Shown here in pieces: positions 1 to 4,760 of a stretch of 5,912 nt of DNA; within the stretch, counting starts at the first letter, position 1; each line of letters begins with the position of its first letter. A program made the position numbers and the translations under genes. The notes beneath the pieces were generated by a model that was not told the DNA's origin, did no database searches, and was given only the letters and a program-made list of their open reading frames with translations. The stretch covers positions 1-5,912 of the forward strand of contig WFPR01000257.1 of the NCBI GenBank assembly GCA_015487455.1, written 5' to 3'. The DNA comes from Candidatus Bipolaricaulota bacterium. Its GTDB lineage: Bacteria; Bipolaricaulota; Bipolaricaulia; RBG-16-55-9.

Positions 1-233
1 CCCCCCCGCCCGACGCGCCGGCCGAGCGGGCGCTCACCGCCCGCCTGAGGGCCCCCGGCTGGCTGCTGGCCGACGGGGTCAAAGTGTGGCGCCTCGAGCC
101 CGGCGACGAGTTGCTGGTCCGCCGCTCGAGGCATCCGACGCGCTTGGTCGCGCTGCCGGGACGAGCGGGCTTCTTCCGAACGCTTCGGGAGAAGCTCGGC
201 TGGGGGCTCGTCCCCCGGCGGGGGTCGCGCTAG
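1..233 (+). CDS. nadK: NAD kinase, C-terminal part (5' end outside window)
   Basis: This is the 3' end of a plus-strand gene. It is open from the window edge in the frame starting at base 3 and stops at TAG 231-233, giving 76 visible residues. NAD kinase phosphorylates NAD to NADP with ATP or polyphosphate in the cytoplasm. The visible part matches the family's C-terminal end in order: an LADG turn followed by a hydrophobic strand, the L-E-P-G-D segment, a basic strand (LLVRRS), R-L-V-A-L-P-G, then F-F-x-T-L-R-E-K-L-G-W-G close to the terminus. That last helix with LREKLGWG is highly characteristic of bacterial NadK. The catalytic GGDG and NE motifs would lie upstream and cannot be checked. 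The gene converges on the exporter cassette with 36 bp between stop codons. The assignment rests on recognised motifs in a short fragment. Confidence 0.72.
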   Translation, partial: PPPDAPAERALTARLRAPGWLLADGVKVWRLEPGDELLVRRSRHPTRLVALPGRAGFFRTLREKLGWGLVPRRGSR

Positions 234-269
234 CGTAGCGCCCCGTGTGGCTCGCCCCCCGACTCGGTC

Positions 270-1151
270 TCAGTACATCGTCTGCATGTCGAGGAGGCCC
301 CTGGCCTTCGCGAGGCGCTCGGCTCGGCGGTAGACCGCCGTCGAGAGCAGGGCCAGGGCGAGCGTCGAACCCGCCAGGATCAGCAGCAGCTGCGCGTCGG
401 AGAGCCCTGCCAGCAGCGCCCCGGCCCCGCGGCCCAGCAGCGCCCGGCGTAGCGCCTCCAGCCAATACGTCAAGGGGAGGGCTTGGCCCACCAGCTGCAG
501 GCCCTTGGGCAGGACGTCCAGCGGGAAGACCGCGCCGCAGAGCAGGTACAGCGCGCCCGCCACGGCCTCCCCGATGTAGTAGTTGTGCCGCGCGGTGATC
601 AGCGTCACCCCGCCCAGCAGGACCCCGAGGAACGCCAGCCCCAGCAGCCCGAGCGCCCAGGCGACGAGCAGGAAGGCCCAGTCCACCCGCGCGGGTGAGA
701 CCTTCAAGCCCAGCGCCAGCGCGCCGAAGAGCAGGGTCACCGCCACGGCGATGGTGGAGACGATCGCCTTGGCCACGCCGCGCCCCAGCAGATACGCGTA
801 GATGTCGAGCGGCGCGGCGTAGAGGTACTTGAGCATCCCGTAGTGCTCGCGGTCGTCGATCACCGCCCAGCTCACCCCCATGAGCACCCCGCCCACGTAG
901 ATGTAGAAGGCGTTCCCCACGAAGATCTGGGGGAAGAGCGGGTGGTCGAGCCCCCCTTGGGCGACGACCACGTACATGAACACCAAAATGAGCGCGCCCG
1001 CGACGGGCTTGACGATCGAGTAGACGGCGAACAGGAAGGGGGCGGTCCAGTTGGATTCGATCTGCCAGCCGAGCCAGGCGGCCGTCTTGAAGCTCCGCCA
1101 GCTCTCCTGAGCGGTCGCTCTCGGGAGGAGGGCCATGGCTTGATCGCTCAC
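270..1151 (-). CDS. ABC-2 type transporter permease (permease B)
   Basis: Integral membrane subunit of an ABC-2 type exporter, 293 aa, the usual length for the family. About six hydrophobic segments are visible, near residues 37-64, 77-98, 116-150, 157-185, 195-225 and 252-274. Between segments 5 and 6 lies the typical ABC-2 signature region, F-P-L-D-x-L-P-K-G-L-Q, then LPLTYWLEALRRALLG (residues 209-240). The amphipathic, charged stretch DDREHYGMLKYL (99-110) resembles the coupling loop that contacts the ATPase. The start is GTG at 1151, directly after the TGA of permease A (1152-1154), with a purine-rich GAGGGGG six bases upstream. An ATG five codons further in is a possible alternative. 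The gene is last in the minus-strand cassette. The substrate cannot be inferred. Confidence 0.88.
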   Translation of the reverse strand: MSDQAMALLPRATAQESWRSFKTAAWLGWQIESNWTAPFLFAVYSIVKPVAGALILVFMYVVVAQGGLDHPLFPQIFVGNAFYIYVGGVLMGVSWAVIDDREHYGMLKYLYAAPLDIYAYLLGRGVAKAIVSTIAVAVTLLFGALALGLKVSPARVDWAFLLVAWALGLLGLAFLGVLLGGVTLITARHNYYIGEAVAGALYLLCGAVFPLDVLPKGLQLVGQALPLTYWLEALRRALLGRGAGALLAGLSDAQLLLILAGSTLALALLSTAVYRRAERLAKARGLLDMQTMY

Positions 1152-1985
1152 TCACTGCCCCCTCAGCGTCAGGCGCCCCTCACGGCGGGCCAACCGCTCC
1201 ATGAAGCGCAGCGCCCGGTGCGCCGCGAACAGGAACACGACGCTCAACACCGCCAGCCCGACCAGCTCGTAGCCCACGGGCAGGAGCTTGAGCTGGGCCA
1301 TCATCTCGGGGAAGAGGAGCTGGCGCATCGCGTCGAGCCCCAGCGTGATCGGGATCACGGAGGCGGCCAGGGCCACGGCGACCCCCAGCGCCTTCACGGG
1401 GAAGTAGAAGCCTGAAAGCAGGAACACGGGCTCCTGCAGCAGGTTGGCGAGGTGCCACGCCTCGCGCCCGAAGAGCAGGAAGAGCGAGCTGAAGAGCATC
1501 CCGAGCCCGTAGAGCGCCACGAGCGTCAACACGAAAACGCCCACGAGCTGGGGCCAGTCGGCCACCGTGGGCGTCACCCCGAAGATCAGCGTGCCCAAGG
1601 CGAGGACGGCCACGGCCCGCACGGTGGTGGCCACGAGCCCGCCGAGGGCCATCCCCAGCAGGATGGCCATCCGCGACGTCGGCGCGATGAGGAACAGCTC
1701 TAAGTTGCCCGTCTCCTTCTCCCAGTAGAACTGCGAAGCCATGTTCCAGAGCACGTTGAGCCAGTAGGCGGTCATCGCGCCGCCGAGCACCACGAAGCCC
1801 GTGAACTCCGGCGGGGCCTGGATGGCCCTGTAGATGTAGACGAACGCCGTGACCTGCAGCAGGGGGAGCAGCACGTCGAAGAGGAGCCAGCTCTTCTCCC
1901 GCTGAAGCCCCACCACGCGGGGGTAGGCCCGCCCCCAGACCGTGCGCCAAAACACCGTCCATCGGGGGGGCGCTCCGCCGCTCAT
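1152..1985 (-). CDS. ABC-2 type transporter permease (permease A)
   Basis: Membrane subunit of the same exporter, 277 aa, similar in plan to permease B but clearly divergent in sequence, so the membrane part is probably a heterodimer. Hydrophobic segments lie near residues 33-53, 62-85, 105-135, 146-171, 182-212 and 239-258. Residues 88-104 (YWEKETGNLELFLIAPT) form the cytoplasmic segment typical of ABC-2 permeases. The LLSGFYFPVKALG stretch (189-201), followed by PITLGLDAMRQLLF, is the family signature region. The start is ATG at 1985, overlapping the ATPase TGA in the order ATGA, with a strong AGGAGG six bases upstream. It is therefore probably translated in a coupled way with the ATPase. 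The substrate is unknown; drugs, ions, lipids or polysaccharide precursors are all known for this superfamily. Confidence 0.88.
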   Translation of the reverse strand: MSGGAPPRWTVFWRTVWGRAYPRVVGLQREKSWLLFDVLLPLLQVTAFVYIYRAIQAPPEFTGFVVLGGAMTAYWLNVLWNMASQFYWEKETGNLELFLIAPTSRMAILLGMALGGLVATTVRAVAVLALGTLIFGVTPTVADWPQLVGVFVLTLVALYGLGMLFSSLFLLFGREAWHLANLLQEPVFLLSGFYFPVKALGVAVALAASVIPITLGLDAMRQLLFPEMMAQLKLLPVGYELVGLAVLSVVFLFAAHRALRFMERLARREGRLTLRGQ

Positions 1986-3031
1986 CGGGGGCCTCCTGGG
2001 TCTTGAGCTTGAGCTTGGTTTTGAGCTTGGGGATGGCCGTCGCCCAAGGGGCGGCCCACCAGCCGCAGGAAGACGTCCTCAAGGGTGGGCTCGCGCTTCT
2101 CGAGCGAGAGGAGGCGTCCGTTCGCCCGTTGGACGGCCGCCAGCACGGGCATCAGGGCGTGTTCGTCGTCCAAGACGAGCTGGAGCTCGACGTGGCCGTC
2201 CCGCTCGGCGTGGGCGACCCGCCGCACGCCTCGCACCCCCCGAAGGATCGCGTTGGGGTTCGGGAGGGAGGCGACCCGCAGGCGGAAGACGGCCTCCCGC
2301 TGCAGCCGCCGCTTCAGCCCTTGGGGCGTGTCGCAGGCCAGGATGCGCCCCCGGTCGATGATGGCCACCCGGTCGCACAGCTCCTCGGCCTCGTGCATGT
2401 AGTGCGTGGTGAGCACGATCGTGCGGTCGGGGTGCTCCCGGAGCCAGTCCTTGATGAACCGCCGCAGGGTGCGGGCCGTTTGCACGTCGAGCCCCAGCGT
2501 CGGCTCGTCCAGAAACAGAATCTCGGGGTCGGTGAGGAAGCCGCGGACGAAGTTCATCTTCTGCCGCATCCCCGTGGAGAGGTGGTAGATCTTCGTCCGG
2601 GCGCGGTCGGCCAGCCCCACCACCTCGAGCAGCTCGCGGATGCGCCGACGGGCCGTCTTGGAGTCGATCCCGTAGAACTGGGCGAACATCCACAGGTTTT
2701 CCTCCACGGTGAGCAGCCCGTAGCCCGACGACTCGCCCCCCGAGACCATGTTGATGTGGCGGCGGACCTCCCAGGGGTTCGCCACGACGTCGACGCCCGC
2801 GACCCACGCCCGTCCGCCCGTGGGGGTCAAAAGGGTGGTCAAGATCTTGATCAAGGTCGTCTTGCCCGCGCCGTTCGGCCCCAGGAGCCCGAAGAGTTCG
2901 CCCCTCTTGACCTCCAAGTTTACGCGGTCGAGGGCGACGACCTCGCGCGGGCCGCCCCGGGCCTCGCGACGCCGGACGCGGTAGACGCGACTCAACTCCT
3001 CCGTCTTGACGGCCAGGGTGAACTCCGCCAC
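1982..3031 (-). CDS. ABC-2 type transporter ATP-binding protein
   Basis: Cytoplasmic ATPase of the exporter, 349 aa from the chosen start. Residue numbers count from that start. Visible motifs are Walker A GPNGAGKTT (51-59, Lys57), signature LSTGM (151-155) in place of LSGGQ, Walker B ILFLDEP (171-177, catalytic Glu176), D-loop GLD (180-182) and the H-loop histidine in TTH (His210). The Q-loop region reads MVSGGESSGYG (95-105) and lacks the usual glutamine. About residues 243-325 look like the C-terminal extension common in drug and NatA-type exporter ATPases, ending in the typical EPTLEDVFL motif. The tail (336-345) is rich in Ala and Gln and is encoded by a hexamer repeat. GTG at 3031 is preferred because AAGGGG lies six bases upstream. 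The in-frame TTG at 3046 lacks a comparable site. The gene overlaps permease A by 4 bp. Confidence 0.92.
   Translation of the reverse strand: MAEFTLAVKTEELSRVYRVRRREARGGPREVVALDRVNLEVKRGELFGLLGPNGAGKTTLIKILTTLLTPTGGRAWVAGVDVVANPWEVRRHINMVSGGESSGYGLLTVEENLWMFAQFYGIDSKTARRRIRELLEVVGLADRARTKIYHLSTGMRQKMNFVRGFLTDPEILFLDEPTLGLDVQTARTLRRFIKDWLREHPDRTIVLTTHYMHEAEELCDRVAIIDRGRILACDTPQGLKRRLQREAVFRLRVASLPNPNAILRGVRGVRRVAHAERDGHVELQLVLDDEHALMPVLAAVQRANGRLLSLEKREPTLEDVFLRLVGRPLGDGHPQAQNQAQAQDPGGPR
1992..1997 (-). promoter_or_regulatory. Shine-Dalgarno site for permease A
   Basis: The minus strand reads AGGAGG here, six bases before the ATG at 1985. The site lies inside the last codons of the ATPase gene, whose stop overlaps this start. 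It confirms the permease A start and suggests coupled but independently strong initiation. Confidence 0.8.
2002..2031. repeat. Imperfect tandem hexanucleotide repeat, five units
   Basis: On the plus strand the unit CTTGAG occurs twice in a row, followed by three variants (CTTGGT, TTTGAG, CTTGGG). It lies inside the 3' end of the ATPase gene and encodes the Ala-Gln/Asn-Gln rich tail on the minus strand. Six-base units keep the frame, so changes in copy number would lengthen or shorten the tail without disrupting it. It sits just before the ribosome binding site of permease A. Confidence 0.7.
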
Positions 3032-3037
3032 GCGAAT

Positions 3038-3043
3038 CCCCTT
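3038..3043 (-). promoter_or_regulatory. Ribosome binding site deciding the ATPase start
   Basis: The minus strand reads AAGGGG, followed by a six-base spacer (ATTCGC) and GTG at 3031. This spacing favours GTG 3031 over the upstream in-frame TTG at 3046, which would overlap the site. Confidence 0.55.
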
Positions 3044-3081
3044 CAATTCAGGGTGCTTTCCGGGGAAGAGCGAGCAGGAGC

Positions 3082-3087
3082 ATTCTA
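3082..3087 (-). promoter_or_regulatory. Possible -10 element upstream of the ATPase
   Basis: The minus strand reads TAGAAT in the 76-bp gap between the hydrolase stop and the ATPase start, a five-of-six match to TATAAT. No convincing -35 hexamer lies 16-18 bases upstream. It may be a secondary promoter for the exporter or chance, with the exporter instead read through from the hydrolase gene. Confidence 0.2.
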
Positions 3088-3107
3088 GCGGGACGGGGGA
3101 GGGGGCG

Positions 3108-3956
3108 CTAGCCCAGCCCGGCCCCGGTCTTCGACTTCGGCCTGTTCGGCCTGGGCCGTCCCCCCGACGAGAGGAACGCCCGGAGCGCCTCGGCGAACGC
3201 GCGGGGGCGCTCCAGCGGCGGCGCGTGGCCGCAGCGCTCCAGGAACACCAGCTGGGCGTCCCTTAATCGCTCGTAAAACTCGTGAGCGACGTCGGGCGGG
3301 GTGATGCGGTCGTCCCGGCCCCAGACGAGCAAAACGGGCACGCTCAGCTTGGGGAGGTGCGCCTTGACGTTGTAGTCCCGGCTGGCCTTGGCCACCCGGA
3401 GCAGGAACCGCGCGTAGGCGCGATCCGAGAGCATTCGGTGCAGCTCCTCGACCAGCTCGTCGGTCACGATCGGGTCGGGGTCGTAGAAGACCTCGCGCGC
3501 CTTCTCGCGGATGAACGCGCGGGTGGCCTTGGGCCGCTCGCCGCCGCTCAGGCTGCGCTCGAGGAGCCCGGCGCTCCCCGTCAGGACGAGCTTCTCGACG
3601 CGCTCCGAATGCTGCAGGGTGAAGTCGATCGCGACCTGGCCGCCCAGCGAGTTGCCGCACAGGACGGCCCGCTCGACGCCCACGGCGTCCAAAAACGCCC
3701 GGACGAACTCCGTGAGCTGGTGGATCGAGCGGAACGGCCGGGAACTGACGCTGGCGCGGTGGTCGATGGGCAGCTGGGGGGCCAAGCAACGCCAGCGATC
3801 GCTGTGGCGACCCCCTGAAGCGTCGCTGTCGAAAAGGGCGTCCATCACGGCGGCCCAGTTCTCCGGGCGGCCGAAGAGCCCATGCAGGAAGACGACCGTG
3901 CGGGGGCCATCCCCCCGCTCTAGATAGCGAAACGCCTCCGCAGGAGCCGCGCTCAT
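3108..3956 (-). CDS. Alpha/beta-hydrolase fold protein
   Basis: A 282-aa hydrolase of the alpha/beta superfamily, probably cytoplasmic, as no signal peptide is seen. Motifs in order are HGLFG (25-29) at the oxyanion hole, the nucleophile elbow GNSLGG (101-106) with Ser103, the acid in WGRDDRITPP (212-221), where Asp216 best fits the catalytic position, and the histidine in RCGHAPPLERP (241-251), His244. The triad is thus complete and activity is expected. The helical cap lies around residues 130-195. The pattern resembles MhpC-like C-C bond hydrolases, esterases and haloperoxidase-like relatives, and the substrate cannot be told apart from sequence. The C-terminal 18 residues are a Gly/Arg/Pro/Lys-rich tail. 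The start is ATG at 3956. It has no clear Shine-Dalgarno site and lies eight bases after a candidate -10, suggesting a leaderless message. The exporter genes follow 76 bp downstream on the same strand. Confidence 0.9.
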   Translation of the reverse strand: MSAAPAEAFRYLERGDGPRTVVFLHGLFGRPENWAAVMDALFDSDASGGRHSDRWRCLAPQLPIDHRASVSSRPFRSIHQLTEFVRAFLDAVGVERAVLCGNSLGGQVAIDFTLQHSERVEKLVLTGSAGLLERSLSGGERPKATRAFIREKAREVFYDPDPIVTDELVEELHRMLSDRAYARFLLRVAKASRDYNVKAHLPKLSVPVLLVWGRDDRITPPDVAHEFYERLRDAQLVFLERCGHAPPLERPRAFAEALRAFLSSGGRPRPNRPKSKTGAGLG

Positions 3957-3964
3957 GTCGCAAA

Positions 3965-3994
3965 ACGCTAGCTCAAGGGAGGCCCTTGCGTCAA
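3965..3994 (-). promoter_or_regulatory. Candidate promoter of the hydrolase gene
   Basis: The minus strand carries TTGACG (3989-3994) as a -35 match (five of six) and TAGCGT (3965-3970) as a weaker -10, with an 18-base spacer. Only eight bases separate the -10 from the ATG at 3956, so transcription would begin at or next to the start codon, in keeping with the missing ribosome binding site. The spacer is filled by a perfect inverted repeat. Confidence 0.4.
3974..3988. promoter_or_regulatory. Inverted repeat, candidate operator
   Basis: Perfect 6+3+6 dyad on the plus strand: CAAGGG, AGG, CCCTTG. It lies between the candidate -35 and -10 of the hydrolase and in the region shared with the divergent gene at 4033. 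That is a classic position for a repressor or a spacer-binding activator. Which protein binds is unknown. The winged-helix protein encoded at 4295-4687 is a nearby candidate. Confidence 0.4.
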
Positions 3995-4032
3995 GACCGT
4001 GTCACTTGCTTTTTCTCGCCAAGATTTGTAGC

Positions 4033-4338
4033 GTGGGCCGATTCTTCGTCAACCTGAGCTGTCGCGTAGGAGAGGAGTACCACGAGGTCATCCGATACGA
4101 CACCGCCCATGGGTACGTCCACGTCCATCGCTTCTGGGAGTCCGTCGGGATGCAGCGCTGGAGGCGCTACGAGGGTCGGCCGCTCTCGGAGGCGTTTCAG
4201 GCCGCTTATGACGACCTCAAGGCGAACTGGGAGCGATACCTTGAGCTTTACAAGAGCCGGAAGGCGACGACTAAGAGGAAAAGGAAGGATCTCCATGGCC
4301 AAGGCGACAAGGAAGGCGGAGGGGAAGACGAGCCTTAA
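4033..4338 (+). CDS. Small RYD-x-xHG-x-x-HxH protein, putative toxin of a TumE-like pair
   Basis: Predicted 101-aa cytoplasmic protein. It opens with a beta-rich stretch (RFFVNLSCRVGEEYHEVIRYD, about 3-23), then an AHGYVHVHRFW motif (25-35) with closely spaced histidines, a helical segment (LSEAFQAAYDDLKANWERYLELY, about 52-74) and a Lys-rich tail. RYD followed by a histidine cluster resembles DUF6516/TumE-type toxins and other small families encoded beside HTH proteins. I recognise this by pattern only, so activity as a ribonuclease toxin is inference. The GTG at 4033 is preferred because the conserved-looking part begins there. The in-frame ATG at 3955 would add 26 residues of no recognisable kind and read through the divergent promoter. 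No Shine-Dalgarno site precedes the GTG, so a leaderless start is possible. The last 44 bases overlap the next gene. Confidence 0.65.
   Translation: MGRFFVNLSCRVGEEYHEVIRYDTAHGYVHVHRFWESVGMQRWRRYEGRPLSEAFQAAYDDLKANWERYLELYKSRKATTKRKRKDLHGQGDKEGGGEDEP
4283..4289 (+). promoter_or_regulatory. Shine-Dalgarno site for the winged-helix gene
   Basis: GGAAGGA lies five bases before the ATG at 4295, within the 3' part of the preceding gene. It supports this start over any in-frame upstream start, which would run through the coding body of the upstream gene. Confidence 0.6.
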
Positions 4339-4687
4339 GGGGAAGGGGACGGCAGCAGGTCGGGCGGATTTGGAGTTCTTCGGTCGGCTGGTGCAGGAAG
4401 CCTTTCGAGACCCGGAGGGGATGCCAGATCGGCTCACGGTGCTCTCGCTGAGCGACGAGGAGCGGGCCTGGCTGATCACCCCGAAGCGGTTGGAGCTGTT
4501 GCAGGTGCTGCGCGATCATCCGGGGCCGACGGTTTCCGAGCTGGCCCGGCGGCTGGGGCGGCGCTTGGACACGGTCTCCCGCGACCTTAGGGCGCTGGCA
4601 CGGCACGGAATCGTGGAGCTCCGGCGCGAAGGGCGCACGAAGCGGGTGCGCTTGGCCACGGACCTCATCTTGTTGTTGATGAAGTAG
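4295..4687 (+). CDS. Winged helix-turn-helix protein, putative antitoxin (TumA-like)
   Basis: Predicted 130-aa DNA-binding protein. The first 22 residues are Lys/Gly-rich and probably disordered. Residues 24-60 form a linker with helices (DLEFFGRLVQEAF) and an LSLSDEERAWLITPKRLELL lead-in. A winged HTH covers about 62-120: TVSELARRLGRRLDTVSRDLRALARHGIVEL is a clear helix-turn-helix with recognition helix near 91-103, followed by a wing (REGRTKRVRL). The fold resembles MarR/ArsR-like and TumA-type antitoxin regulators. It overlaps the upstream small gene by 44 bp in another frame, giving the toxin-then-antitoxin order of TumE/TumA systems, so autoregulation is likely. The stop is TAG 4685-4687 and the gene converges on the nucleotidyltransferase. 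The DNA-binding call is firm. The antitoxin role is inferred from context, and an ordinary regulator is the alternative. Confidence 0.78.
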   Translation: MAKATRKAEGKTSLKGKGTAAGRADLEFFGRLVQEAFRDPEGMPDRLTVLSLSDEERAWLITPKRLELLQVLRDHPGPTVSELARRLGRRLDTVSRDLRALARHGIVELRREGRTKRVRLATDLILLLMK

Positions 4688-4737
4688 GCCGTAGAGGGGC
4701 AAGCGAACGAGCGACCTGCACGGTTTTCATGCAAGGA

Positions 4738-4750
4738 ACACACGGTGTGT
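4738..4750. repeat. Short palindrome between convergent genes
   Basis: ACACA and TGTGT flank CGG in the 73-bp gap between the convergent winged-helix and nucleotidyltransferase stops. It could fold as a five-base-pair hairpin on either strand. Neither side has a clean run of T directly after it, so function as an intrinsic terminator is doubtful. The rest of the gap shows no other feature. Confidence 0.3.
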
Positions 4751-4760
4751 CTGAGCAGGA

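Noticed and set aside
222..244. Hairpin GCGCT-agcgt-AGCGC extended by GGG/CCC with a bulge, just after the nadK stop.
   Set aside because: The main stem is only five base pairs and no T-run follows on either strand. It is not convincing as an intrinsic terminator, although it lies between convergent genes.
79..1155. A 358-codon open frame on the minus strand overlapping permease B.
   Set aside because: It is an Arg/Gly/Ala-rich, low-complexity translation typical of an out-of-phase frame in GC-rich DNA. The overlapping frame encodes a clear membrane protein.
2003..3088. A 361-codon open frame on the plus strand, opposite the ATPase.
   Set aside because: It lies antisense to a gene with all the main ABC motifs, and its translation has no recognisable domain. 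Long antisense frames are expected at this GC content.
3107..3112. The palindrome GCTAGC occurs at 229-234, 3107-3112 and 3967-3972, near gene boundaries.
   Set aside because: Three copies of a six-base word are close to chance in this length and composition, and two simply contain the TAG/CTA of stop codons.
3955..4032. Upstream ATG at 3955 as the start of the small toxin-like gene.
   Set aside because: It would add 26 residues unlike the rest of the protein, cover the divergent promoter, and share the CATG at 3954-3957 with the hydrolase start.
4109..4294. Longer version of the winged-helix protein starting at ATG 4109.
   Set aside because: The added 62 residues lie out of frame within the small upstream gene and look like shadow coding. 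ATG 4295 has a good ribosome binding site.
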